Below are positions 1 to 5,569 of a stretch of 5,569 nt of DNA, in pieces. The notes under the pieces were generated by a model. The model made no database searches and was not told the DNA's origin. It saw only the letters and a program-made list of their open reading frames with translations. A program made the translations under genes and the position numbers. The stretch comes from Crocinitomicaceae bacterium (GTDB lineage: Bacteria > Bacteroidota > Bacteroidia > Flavobacteriales_D > Sanyastnellaceae). Within the stretch, counting starts at the first letter, position 1. The number at the start of each line of letters is the position of its first letter. The DNA is taken from positions 1-5,569 of the forward strand of contig PBWG01000136.1 of the NCBI GenBank assembly GCA_002729115.1, read 5' to 3'.

Positions 1-20
1 AAACAGAGAGGATTTCAAAT

Positions 21-416
21 TCATGGGTAGGTGTAGGGGAGTTCAGGTTCCCATTGGTCCAAGAGCAAGATGGTCACGCCGCGCGGAGTGCCACGCAGGT
101 GGGCCACAGACGCAGAGATGGTGTCCACCACCATGGCCCGACAGGGGTCATTGGAACGATGTTCCCATGCGACAGGTTGCTTGGGTGGGAGGCTTTTCAG
201 CATGGGTGAAGTGGTTCGCAACGAAAACGTGTGTGCGTCGCAGCCGCCGCTGTGTTGAACCACGCTCCTCAACGAGTCTCCATCCACCCAGGCGTTCAGG
301 ATTTGGAAGGGGGCGAGGTTCTCGACGGCGGCTGGGTCGTCTGGAACCGTTTGAATGGCGCTGCATCCCAGCATGCCCATTCCGATTGTCACCCAAAACC
401 ATCCGCGTGTCGTCAT
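21..416 (-). CDS. Predicted lipoprotein of unknown function, 131 aa
   Basis: I do not recognise an experimentally characterised family. The N-terminus has one Arg (R4), a hydrophobic stretch (residues 5-16) and a lipobox-like MLGC with Cys at 18. This predicts cleavage by signal peptidase II and lipidation. Met at the -3 position is less usual than Leu, so the lipoprotein call is probable rather than certain. The mature part has two short motifs resembling conserved positions of small Bacteroidota lipoproteins: HSGGCDAH (residues 55-62) and HRSNDPC (86-92). C59 and C92 could form a disulfide, or Cys and His could bind a metal; both ideas are inference. The C-terminus is a hydrophobic strand (VTILLL, 114-119) followed by an aromatic PYTYP end. 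The gene starts 9 nt after the uvrB stop on the same strand, so it is probably cotranscribed with uvrB. That need not mean a repair role. No Shine-Dalgarno is visible. The ATG at 416 is the only start giving a complete signal peptide. Confidence 0.72.
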   Translation of the reverse strand: MTTRGWFWVTIGMGMLGCSAIQTVPDDPAAVENLAPFQILNAWVDGDSLRSVVQHSGGCDAHTFSLRTTSPMLKSLPPKQPVAWEHRSNDPCRAMVVDTISASVAHLRGTPRGVTILLLDQWEPELPYTYP

Positions 417-425
417 GCCTCAAAT

Positions 426-2453
426 TTACTCCTTGACCTCCTTGCGTCGGGCCTCCAGGGCGAACAGCTCGTCCCGGAGTCGGGCCGCTTCCATGAACTC
501 CATGGCTTTCGCGGCGCGTTCCATGTCCTTTTTGGTTTTGGCCATGAGCTTGTCGAGTTGCGCGGCGCCCATGTTTTGCACCACGGGATCCGAGGCCGCC
601 AGGGGGGCATGGTCCGGTTCTGCGGCGTAGTTCTTGGGGCGGTTGGTCACGGCGTCGCTCTGCTCGAACAAGGTGCGCTTCTCCTTTTTGACTTGGACAG
701 GGGACATGCCGTTCGCTTCGTTGAACGCCATTTGCTTCTCGCGCCTTCGGGCCGTCTCTTCGATGGTGGCGGCCATGCTGTCGGTGACCTTGTCGGCGTA
801 CATGATGACCCGGCCGTTGACGTTTCGAGCGGCCCGTCCGGCGGTTTGGGTCAAGCTGCGGTTGCTTCGCAAGAAGCCCTCTTTGTCGGCGTCCATGATG
901 GCCACCAGGCTGACTTCGGGCAGATCCAATCCTTCCCGCAAGAGGTTCACCCCCACGAGCACATCGAAGGCGCCGTCCCGCAGCTCCCGCAGAATTTCCA
1001 CACGGTCCAGGGTCTTCACGTCCGAGTGGATGTACCGGGTTTTGATGCTGAGGCGGTCGAGGTACTTGGTGAGTTCCTCCGCCATGCGCTTGGTGAGGGT
1101 GGTGACCAACACGCGTTCTTCGTGGGCGATGGTCTTCCGAATTTCCACCACCAAGTCGTCCACTTGGTTGTCGCACGGTTTCACCTCGATTGGCGGGTCG
1201 AGAAGACCCGTGGGACGAATCACTTGCTCCACGATGACGCCCTCGGCGCGCTCCAATTCATAGTCCGCGGGGGTGGCGCTGACGTAGATGGTTTGGTTCA
1301 CGATGCTGTTGAACTCGTCGTGCGTCAATGGCCGGTTGTCCAATGCGGACGGCAAGCGGAAGCCATGGTCGACCAGGGTCACCTTCCTCGCGCGGTCGCC
1401 GCCGAACATGGCGCCAATCTGCGGCACCGTGACGTGGCTCTCGTCGATCATGACCAAGAAGTCCTTCGCGAAGTAATCCAACAGGCAGAAGGGGCGTTCC
1501 CCGGGTTGGCGTCGGTCGAAATACCGGGAGTAGTTCTCAATGCCTGAGCAAAAGCCCAACTCTTTGATCATTTCGAGGTCGTACAACGTGCGCTCTTCCA
1601 AGCGCTTGGACTCCAAGAACCGCGACTGTTCGTTGAAGTGGCCTTTCTGCTTTTCGAGGTCTTGCTGGATTTCCCAAACCGCCGTGTTTGTTGTCTCCTT
1701 GCTGCTCACAAAGAGGTTGGCCGGATAAATCGTGAACTGCTCAAAGGTGTGCAGCGTCTGGCCCGATTCAGGGTCGATGGACGACAGCCGCTCAATTTCG
1801 TCGTCCCAAAATTCGATGCGCACGGCGTGGTCGGCGTACGCCAAATGCACGTCCACCGTGTCGCCTTTGACGCGGAAATTCCCACGCTTGAAATCCGCCA
1901 CTGCACGGCTGTACAGGCTGGTCACCAGCCGGTGAAGTAGGTCATTGCGCGTCAAGCGATGCCCCACTTCAAGCGAGACCACGTTTTTGTGGAATTCCAC
2001 AGGGTTGCCGATGCCGTAGATGCAGCTGATGCTCGCCACCACAATGACGTCTCGTCGGCCACTGAGCAGGGCAGAGGTGGCAGAGAGCCTGAGCTTTTCG
2101 ATTTCGTCGTTGATCTGAAGGTCCTTCTCGATGTACGTGTTGGATGACGGGATGAACGCTTCCGGTTGGTAGTAGTCGTAGTAACTCACGAAATACTCCA
2201 CCAAATTGTCTGGAAAGAAGGCCTTGAATTCGCTGTAAAGTTGCGCCGCCAAGGTCTTGTTGTGGCTCAGGATGAGCGTGGGCCGTTGCGTCTCCGCGAT
2301 CACGTTGGCCATGGTGAATGTCTTGCCCGATCCCGTCACGCCCAGGAGCACTTGGTGCTCTGTGCCTTCGTTCACCCCTTCCACGAGTTGTCGAATGGCT
2401 TCAGGTTGGTCTCCCTGAGGAGTGAAGGGGCTGTCGATTCGGAAGGTGGACAT
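426..2453 (-). CDS. uvrB: UvrABC system protein B (excinuclease subunit B)
   Basis: UvrB is the damage-verifying helicase-like subunit of cytoplasmic nucleotide excision repair. UvrA loads it at lesions, and it then recruits UvrC, which cuts on both sides. At 675 aa the protein is full length. Visible landmarks are the Walker A motif GVTGSGKT (38-45), the aromatic beta-hairpin region YYDYYQPEAFIPSSNTYIEKD-like (from residue 91) that inserts between DNA strands, Walker B DESH (337-340), YVSATPADYEL (390-400), the helicase region SDVKTLDRVEILRELR (477-492) and GVNLLREGLDLPEVS (501-515), and motif VI QTAGRAARN (536-544). A C-terminal UVR coiled-coil motif that contacts UvrC lies at about 633-668 (MAKTKKDMERAAKAMEF onward). 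The start at 2453 matches the family N-terminus (FRIDSPFTPQGDQPEAI). A strong terminator separates it from rplI upstream, so it should have its own promoter within about 40 nt of the ATG. A small lipoprotein gene follows after 9 nt. No lesions or missing catalytic residues are seen. Confidence 0.99.
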   Translation of the reverse strand: MSTFRIDSPFTPQGDQPEAIRQLVEGVNEGTEHQVLLGVTGSGKTFTMANVIAETQRPTLILSHNKTLAAQLYSEFKAFFPDNLVEYFVSYYDYYQPEAFIPSSNTYIEKDLQINDEIEKLRLSATSALLSGRRDVIVVASISCIYGIGNPVEFHKNVVSLEVGHRLTRNDLLHRLVTSLYSRAVADFKRGNFRVKGDTVDVHLAYADHAVRIEFWDDEIERLSSIDPESGQTLHTFEQFTIYPANLFVSSKETTNTAVWEIQQDLEKQKGHFNEQSRFLESKRLEERTLYDLEMIKELGFCSGIENYSRYFDRRQPGERPFCLLDYFAKDFLVMIDESHVTVPQIGAMFGGDRARKVTLVDHGFRLPSALDNRPLTHDEFNSIVNQTIYVSATPADYELERAEGVIVEQVIRPTGLLDPPIEVKPCDNQVDDLVVEIRKTIAHEERVLVTTLTKRMAEELTKYLDRLSIKTRYIHSDVKTLDRVEILRELRDGAFDVLVGVNLLREGLDLPEVSLVAIMDADKEGFLRSNRSLTQTAGRAARNVNGRVIMYADKVTDSMAATIEETARRREKQMAFNEANGMSPVQVKKEKRTLFEQSDAVTNRPKNYAAEPDHAPLAASDPVVQNMGAAQLDKLMAKTKKDMERAAKAMEFMEAARLRDELFALEARRKEVKE

Positions 2454-2493
2454 GCGGAGGTGAAAGTACGCGGAAGGGTGAAATGTTCAGGCC

Positions 2494-2522
2494 AAAAAAA
2501 GCCCCGCACACGGCGGGGCTTT
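2494..2522 (-). terminator. Intrinsic terminator of the rpsF-rpsR-rplI operon
   Basis: On the minus strand a perfect 10-bp stem (AAAGCCCCGC pairing with GCGGGGCTTT, arms at 2513-2522 and 2498-2507) closes a 5-nt loop and is followed by an uninterrupted run of seven T (2494-2500). It begins about 24 nt after the rplI stop and ends about 40 nt before the uvrB start. The GC-rich core and T tract make this the clearest regulatory structure in the window. On the plus strand the T run is only three bases, so it is mainly a minus-strand terminator. Confidence 0.93.
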
Positions 2523-2546
2523 CGGGAATTCAATGTGGAATCAAGG

Positions 2547-2993
2547 TCACTCAGCGACCACCTCGAACTTGACCGTCACGGTCACTTCTTTGTGGAGCTT
2601 CACTGTGGCCTCATAAGAGCCGAGCTCTTTGATGGTGTCGTCGGCGAGGTGAATCTGCTTGCGCTCGATGTCGTAACCCGCGCCTTGGATGGCGTCGGCC
2701 AACTGGATGGAGTTGACAGATCCAAAGATCTTTCCGCTCTCTCCAGCCTTGGCGCCAAGCTTGAGGCTGAGGCCTTCGAGCTTGGATGCAATGGCTTCCG
2801 CAGCCTCTTTGGCCTTGGCCTCCTTGTGTGCCTGCTGGCGAATCACTTCGTCGTTCACCTTCACGTTGGACTTGGTCGCCACGACGGCCAATCCTTGTGG
2901 GATGAGGAAGTTGCGTGCGTAGCCGTCCTTGACGGTCACCACGTCATACTTGCTTCCGAGCAGGTCGACGTCTTGCTTGAGAATGATGTCCAT
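2547..2993 (-). CDS. rplI: 50S ribosomal protein L9
   Basis: L9 is an elongated large-subunit protein that binds 23S rRNA at the base of the L1 stalk and helps limit slippage between neighbouring ribosomes. The protein is 148 aa, the usual length. The N-terminal domain begins MDIILKQDVDLLGSKYDVV and carries the family signature GYARNFLIPQGLA (residues 24-36). A long Ala/Lys/Glu-rich connecting helix spans about 45-72, and the C-terminal rRNA-binding domain includes GKIFGSV (87-93) and IKELGSYEATVKLHKEV (121-137). The ATG lies 11 nt after the rpsR stop with no Shine-Dalgarno, so translation may rely on coupling or on the Bacteroidota mode of initiation. It is the last gene of the operon, with the terminator immediately downstream. 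Confidence 0.98.
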   Translation of the reverse strand: MDIILKQDVDLLGSKYDVVTVKDGYARNFLIPQGLAVVATKSNVKVNDEVIRQQAHKEAKAKEAAEAIASKLEGLSLKLGAKAGESGKIFGSVNSIQLADAIQGAGYDIERKQIHLADDTIKELGSYEATVKLHKEVTVTVKFEVVAE

Positions 2994-3004
2994 GGTGCTC
3001 GGGA

Positions 3005-3268
3005 TTAACGGAGGTTGTCAGCAACGTAAGGCATCAGTGCGAGGTGGCGGGCCTTCTTGATGGCCTGGGCTGCCTTGCGCTGGTACTTCAAGCTGGTGCC
3101 AGTCAACCGGCGGGGCAAAATCTTGCCCTGGGGGTTGCACAACATCAACAGGAAGTCGGCGTCCTTGTAATCGATGTACTTGATGCCCTTTTTCCGAAAG
3201 CGGCAGTAACGCTCGGCTTTCGTTTCAATGTCGATGGGGTTCAGGTAGCGTACTTTCTTGTCTGCCAT
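3005..3268 (-). CDS. rpsR: 30S ribosomal protein S18
   Basis: S18 pairs with S6 on the platform of the small ribosomal subunit and binds the central domain of 16S rRNA. The product is 87 aa and strongly basic. It shows the family core: YCRFRKKGIKYIDYKD (21-36), then ILPRRLTGTSLKYQRK (50-65) and AIKKARHLALMPYV (69-82). Two cysteines (C22, C44) are present but do not form an evident zinc knuckle. It sits 11 nt downstream of rpsF and 11 nt upstream of rplI, in the conserved S6-S18-L9 order. Neither priB nor ssb lies between rpsF and rpsR, unlike in enterobacteria (priB) or Firmicutes (ssb). The ATG at 3268 gives the expected N-terminus. Confidence 0.98.
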   Translation of the reverse strand: MADKKVRYLNPIDIETKAERYCRFRKKGIKYIDYKDADFLLMLCNPQGKILPRRLTGTSLKYQRKAAQAIKKARHLALMPYVADNLR

Positions 3269-3279
3269 AACGAGTGAGA

Positions 3280-3651
3280 TTAAGCCTCAGCAGTGCCCTC
3301 AGCTTCAGCAGGGGCGGCTTGGCGGTTCGACTTGTCGCGGCGGCCTTCGGCGTACGCGATGTGATGCTTGTCCATCTTCGTGGTGAGGAAGCGGATGACG
3401 CGTTCGTCCCGACGGAATTCAGTCTCGAAAGGCAAGATCACGGCGCCGTCGGCTTCGAACTCCATCAAGTGGTAGAAGCCCGTGGACTTCTTCTGGATGG
3501 GGTAAGCCAACTTCCGCAATCCCCATGCATCCTCGTGGACAATTTTGCCACCCTTGTCGGTCACGAATGCACGGAACTTCGACACTGTTTCCGCCACCTG
3601 CTCTGCAGATAGCACGGGAGTCATAATGAAAACAGTTTCGTAACGGTTCAT
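3280..3651 (-). CDS. rpsF: 30S ribosomal protein S6
   Basis: S6 binds 16S rRNA as a heterodimer with S18. The 123-aa product opens with the family motif [13 protein letters not shown] (residues 3-15). It continues with the central [19 protein letters not shown] (34-52) and the aromatic strand [11 protein letters not shown] (57-67). [14 protein letters not shown] (79-92) follows, which is the conserved rRNA and S18 contact region. The last 17 residues form an Ala/Glu-rich low-complexity tail, a common and variable extension in this family. It is the first gene of the operon and diverges from dnaX. A Bacteroidota-type promoter ends about 25 nt upstream of its ATG, which leaves a very short AT-rich leader (ATTAATTAA-like) with no Shine-Dalgarno. 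Confidence 0.98.
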   Translation of the reverse strand: MNRYETVFIMTPVLSAEQVAETVSKFRAFVTDKGGKIVHEDAWGLRKLAYPIQKKSTGFYHLMEFEADGAVILPFETEFRRDERVIRFLTTKMDKHHIAYAEGRRDKSNRQAAPAEAEGTAEA

Positions 3652-3675
3652 GGAACGTTGTTAATTAATGGGGCG

Positions 3676-3706
3676 CAAAAGTACGGTCAATCCCTCTGAA
3701 AACCAA
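3676..3706 (-). promoter_or_regulatory. Bacteroidota-type promoter for rpsF-rpsR-rplI
   Basis: On the minus strand, TACTTTTG (3676-3683) matches the Bacteroidota primary-sigma -7 consensus TAnnTTTG at all six defined positions. A TTG -33 element (3704-3706) lies 20 bp upstream, at the normal spacing for this phylum. Transcription should begin close to 3670, giving a leader under 20 nt that contains TTAATTAA (3661-3668). The match is read directly from sequence; its use as the start site is inferred. Confidence 0.75.
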
Positions 3707-3785
3707 CCGCAGCGTGGCGGAAGTGGGGACGGGTTGTGAATAATCGAATTTGACCTTGCACGGAATGTGGGTCGATATTCGCATC

Positions 3786-5459
3786 ATGAGCGACCAGCCC
3801 TACCTCGTCAGTGCGCGAAAATACCGTCCCCAGGCTTGGGATGCGGTGGTGGGGCAATCCGGCATCACGCAAACCTTGCAGCAGAGCATCGCCTCGGGCC
3901 AAATCGCCCAGGCCTACCTCTTCTGCGGTCCACGTGGCGTGGGCAAAACCACCTCGGCGCGCATTTTTGCCAAGGCCATCAACGGCTTTGACGGGCAAGA
4001 CGAGGCGTTGTCGTTCAACGTCTTTGAGCTCGACGCGGCGTCCAACAACAAGGTGGAAGACATCCGGAGCATTGTGGACCAAGTCCGCATTCCGCCTCAA
4101 CAAGGCAAATACAAGGTGTACATCATCGACGAGGTGCACATGTTGAGCCAGGCGGCGTTCAACGCGTTTTTGAAGACCCTTGAGGAACCGCCAGCCCACG
4201 CTGTCTTCATCTTGGCCACGACAGAAAAGCACAAGATCCTTCCCACCATCTTGTCACGTTGCCAAATTTTCGACTTCAACCGCATCACGGTGCCAGATGC
4301 TGTGGCTCACTTGCAGCACATTGCGGCGCAGGAGGGGGTGCAAGCTGAGGAAGAAGCGTTGCACGTCATCGCCCAAAAAGCGGACGGCGCGCTGCGCGAC
4401 GCGCTGTCGATGTTCGACCAGCTCGTGGCTTTCGCGGGCAAGAACCTGACCTACCAAGCCGTCACAGAGCAGTTGCATGTGCTCGACCACGACACGTACT
4501 TCACGCTCACCGATCAGGCGTTGGCGAGCGACATTCCTGGGGCCATGTTGTTGTTCAACGACGTCATGGCGCGCGGGTTCGACGCGCATCACTTCATCAC
4601 GGGGTGGGGAGGACACCTCCGCAATTTGATGGTGGCCCGCGATCCCCAGACCTTGATGCTTTTGGAAGCCACCGACGACGTGAAGGCCAAATTCCAGGAC
4701 CAAGCTTCGCGTGCCGATTTGTTCTTCTTGGTGGGTGGGTTGGACATCCTCAACAAAGCGGACGTGCAATACCGAGGCTCTCAGCACCAGCGGTTGCTGG
4801 TGGAGCTCGCCTTGATGCAAGTTTGCTCCCACGAGGCGCTGAAAAAAAAAAGCCCTGACGCAGGGTTGATGGCGCCGTCCGGCGAAGACCTTCCAGCTCC
4901 AGCTCCAGCTCCAGCTCCAGCTCCAGCTCCAGCTCCAGCTCCAGCTCCAGCTCCAGGCACGGGTTCAGCCAAGGCCAGCGGTTTGCGCAAGGCCAAAAAG
5001 AACCTGGCCACCCCGGGCGGTGGCATCACGTCGAATAAGAACGAGGACGAGGGGTTGCCCACCGGGCCGGTCATCGACGAGTCGTGGGCGGACGAGGTCG
5101 ACGAAGTCGGGGTGCGAAAAGCGTGGGATGCGTTCGTGCAGCGATTGAGGGACGAGGATCGGATTTCTGTGGTGGCGACCATGGCCCAAGAACAGCCCAC
5201 GCTGCAGGGGCTGGTGGTGACGTTCCCGGTGCACAACCCGCTTCAGCGTGAGCAAGTGGACGAATTGAAGACGGAAATGCTCGTGCACCTCAAGACCACC
5301 TTGAAGAATGCCGGGCTTCAGTTGCAGGTGGAGATGAAGGAGACGCCGGCCGACGAGAAGAAGGCGGTTTTGTCGGACCGAGAGAGGTACGACATGATGG
5401 TGGAGAAAAATCCCCAACTCGACAAGCTGCGGCAGGCCTTGGATTTGGACTTGGGTTGA
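3786..5459 (+). CDS. dnaX: DNA polymerase III subunit tau (clamp loader ATPase), with internal slippage site
   Basis: Tau is the ATPase of the replicative clamp loader; it opens and loads the sliding clamp and tethers polymerase cores. The 557-aa protein shows SARKYRPQ (9-16), Walker A GPRGVGKTT (48-56), Walker B YIIDEVHM (112-119), the SRC arginine-finger motif (157-159) and sensor-2 region GALRDALSMFDQ (201-212). The collar domain III ends at about 350. The Cys4 zinc module usual after Walker A is missing (FAKAINGFDGQDEALSFNVFELDAASNN region, 61-88). I recall this trait in flavobacterial DnaX. After KKK (353-355) come a Pro-Ala linker (370-389) and a C-terminal domain (about 430-557) with EKNPQLDKL near the end, presumably contacting the polymerase. 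I chose the ATG at 3786 because homologues start a few residues before SARKYRPQ. In-frame ATG (3765) and TTG (3750) starts would add 7 or 12 unconserved residues. No Shine-Dalgarno or convincing promoter is visible. The A10 run at 4842 probably also yields a gamma-like product. Confidence 0.97.
   Translation: MSDQPYLVSARKYRPQAWDAVVGQSGITQTLQQSIASGQIAQAYLFCGPRGVGKTTSARIFAKAINGFDGQDEALSFNVFELDAASNNKVEDIRSIVDQVRIPPQQGKYKVYIIDEVHMLSQAAFNAFLKTLEEPPAHAVFILATTEKHKILPTILSRCQIFDFNRITVPDAVAHLQHIAAQEGVQAEEEALHVIAQKADGALRDALSMFDQLVAFAGKNLTYQAVTEQLHVLDHDTYFTLTDQALASDIPGAMLLFNDVMARGFDAHHFITGWGGHLRNLMVARDPQTLMLLEATDDVKAKFQDQASRADLFFLVGGLDILNKADVQYRGSQHQRLLVELALMQVCSHEALKKKSPDAGLMAPSGEDLPAPAPAPAPAPAPAPAPAPAPGTGSAKASGLRKAKKNLATPGGGITSNKNEDEGLPTGPVIDESWADEVDEVGVRKAWDAFVQRLRDEDRISVVATMAQEQPTLQGLVVTFPVHNPLQREQVDELKTEMLVHLKTTLKNAGLQLQVEMKETPADEKKAVLSDRERYDMMVEKNPQLDKLRQALDLDLG
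4842..4869 (+). promoter_or_regulatory. Putative programmed slippage/frameshift site in dnaX (A10 run with early out-of-frame stops)
   Basis: Ten consecutive A (4842-4851) encode KKK and the first base of an AGC Ser codon. A shift into the -1 frame (or one extra A in the mRNA) reads on as Lys-Pro and then TGA (4856-4858), giving a protein of about 357 aa. Loss of one A reads as Ala-Leu-Thr-Gln-Gly and then TGA (4867-4869), about 360 aa. Either product keeps the ATPase and collar domains and loses the Pro-Ala linker and C-terminal domain, exactly the composition of a gamma subunit. E. coli dnaX uses A AAA AAG with ribosomal frameshifting, and Thermus thermophilus dnaX uses transcriptional slippage on an A run. 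A10 exceeds the minimal ribosomal heptamer, and the hairpin lies only 1-2 nt from it, so RNA polymerase slippage is the more likely route here. The short form is inferred, not observed. Confidence 0.75.
4851..4867 (+). other. Small hairpin abutting the dnaX A10 run
   Basis: In the dnaX mRNA, AGCCCUG (4851-4857) can pair with CAGGGUU (4861-4867) around a 3-nt ACG loop: five Watson-Crick pairs in the core plus one G-U and one A-U at the base. It starts at the last A of the run and contains the -1 frame UGA. A stimulatory stem for ribosomal frameshifting usually lies 5-8 nt after the slippery heptamer, so this one is closer than normal. On the opposite strand the same bases form a short stem followed by T10, resembling a weak intrinsic terminator for antisense RNA. 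Confidence 0.45.
4893..4956 (+). repeat. Perfect hexanucleotide repeat (CCAGCT)10 in dnaX
   Basis: Ten exact copies of CCAGCT (4893-4952) plus a partial CCAG are in frame with dnaX and encode ten Pro-Ala pairs (residues 370-389). Every unit uses the same two codons, which points to expansion by slippage or recombination rather than to selection on protein sequence alone. Unit gain or loss would change linker length by two residues without breaking the frame. Pro-Ala linkers are stiff and extended, a plausible tether between the ATPase/collar part and the polymerase-binding C-terminus. Confidence 0.97.
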
Positions 5460-5477
5460 GCGAACAAAAGGGGAGAA

Positions 5478-5511
5478 TCAGAGGTTCGTTGGGTGCACCT
5501 CTGAAACTTTT
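5478..5511 (+). terminator. Possible terminator downstream of dnaX
   Basis: About 18 nt after the dnaX stop, TCAGAGGT (5478-5485) and ACCTCTGA (5497-5504) form a perfect 8-bp stem with an 11-nt loop, followed after AAC by TTTT (5508-5511). The stem is only moderately GC-rich and the T tract is short and not directly adjacent, so termination would be partial at best. The loop side also contains the palindrome GGTGCACC (5492-5499), which could form a competing pairing or a protein site. Confidence 0.4.
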
Positions 5512-5540
5512 CCAAGTCGTGAAAAAAGCCGTTCAAGCCA

Positions 5541-5549
5541 TATTTTTTG
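5541..5549 (+). promoter_or_regulatory. Weak promoter-like -7 element for a gene beyond the window
   Basis: TATTTTTTG (5541-5549) resembles the Bacteroidota -7 box TAnnTTTG but has one extra base between TA and TTTG, and no TTG is found at the expected -33 distance. It lies in a sharply AT-rich patch (5521-5569) after dnaX, with A6, T6 and T7 runs, which fits a promoter region for a downstream plus-strand gene. No coding sequence follows within the window, so this is only suggestive. Confidence 0.25.
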
Positions 5550-5569
5550 CACTCTGCACCTTTTTTTGG

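Noticed and set aside
148..1176. Minus-strand open frame (342 codons) overlapping uvrB in another frame
   Set aside because: It is a frame shadow with an Arg/Gly/His-rich composition, overlapping the well-supported uvrB and lipoprotein frames.
231..1547. Long plus-strand open frame (438 codons) opposite uvrB
   Set aside because: It lies wholly antisense to intact uvrB and the lipoprotein gene, is rich in His/Gly/Val as expected from the reverse complement of GC-rich coding DNA, and shows no recognisable domain.
2461..2468. Possible uvrB -7 element TACTTTCA on the minus strand
   Set aside because: It differs from TAnnTTTG at the last two positions, the nearest upstream TTTG is about 24 bp away instead of 19-20, and transcription would begin almost at the ATG. 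uvrB needs a promoter here, but I cannot place it with confidence.
2166..3008. Plus-strand open frame (280 codons) opposite uvrB and rplI
   Set aside because: It crosses a strong intrinsic terminator and two certain minus-strand genes, and the translation has no family-like features.
3745..3783. Promoter-like sequences for dnaX (CGAATTTG at 3745; TATTCGCA at 3776)
   Set aside because: Neither has both a proper TAnnTTTG box and a TTG at the right distance; the second would start transcription at or inside the start codon.
4833..4836. GAGG upstream of the A10 run as a Shine-Dalgarno-like frameshift stimulator
   Set aside because: It is only four bases, is closer to the run (about 5 nt) than the E. 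coli dnaX element, and genes in this window do not use Shine-Dalgarno sequences.
4873..4884. Second small hairpin CGCC/GGCG after the A10 run as the frameshift stimulator
   Set aside because: A 4-bp stem about 22 nt downstream is too weak and too distant to support a stimulatory role.
4893..4956. CRISPR array or phase-variation switch at the hexamer repeat
   Set aside because: The units are contiguous with no spacers, and a 6-bp unit cannot change the reading frame, so on/off switching is not possible; it is a coding microsatellite.

Overview
The window looks like a chromosomal housekeeping segment from a GC-rich member of the Bacteroidota, probably near the Flavobacteriales. The grounds are sequence-level: S6 opens with the [13 protein letters not shown] start common in that phylum, DnaX lacks the zinc-binding cysteines and carries a Bacteroidota-type C-terminus, no gene has a clear Shine-Dalgarno sequence, and the ribosomal-protein operon has a textbook Bacteroidota promoter (-7 TACTTTTG, a match to TAnnTTTG). 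The genus cannot be named from the sequence alone.

Layout. Positions 21-3651 are all on the minus strand. Read in the direction of transcription they hold rpsF (S6), rpsR (S18) and rplI (L9) as a tight operon with 11-nt gaps. A strong intrinsic terminator follows, then uvrB (excision-repair helicase), then after 9 nt a small predicted lipoprotein of unknown function. A divergent intergenic region of about 134 nt (3652-3785) carries the rpsF promoter. On the plus strand from 3786 lies dnaX, encoding the tau subunit of the DNA polymerase III clamp loader. The last 110 nt hold a possible dnaX terminator and a weak promoter-like sequence for a gene beyond the window.

Most notable point. Inside dnaX, just after the clamp-loader collar domain, there is a run of ten A residues (4842-4851). 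A shift by one base in either direction meets a stop almost at once: TGA at 4856 in the -1 frame and TGA at 4867 in the +1 frame. A small hairpin abuts the run, and a perfect (CCAGCT)10 repeat encoding a Pro-Ala linker follows. This is the architecture expected of programmed slippage that makes a short gamma-type protein (about 357-361 residues) as well as full-length tau (557 residues). It is analogous to dnaX in E. coli (ribosomal frameshift) and Thermus thermophilus (transcriptional slippage), but appears to have arisen separately. The other genes are ordinary, intact housekeeping genes.
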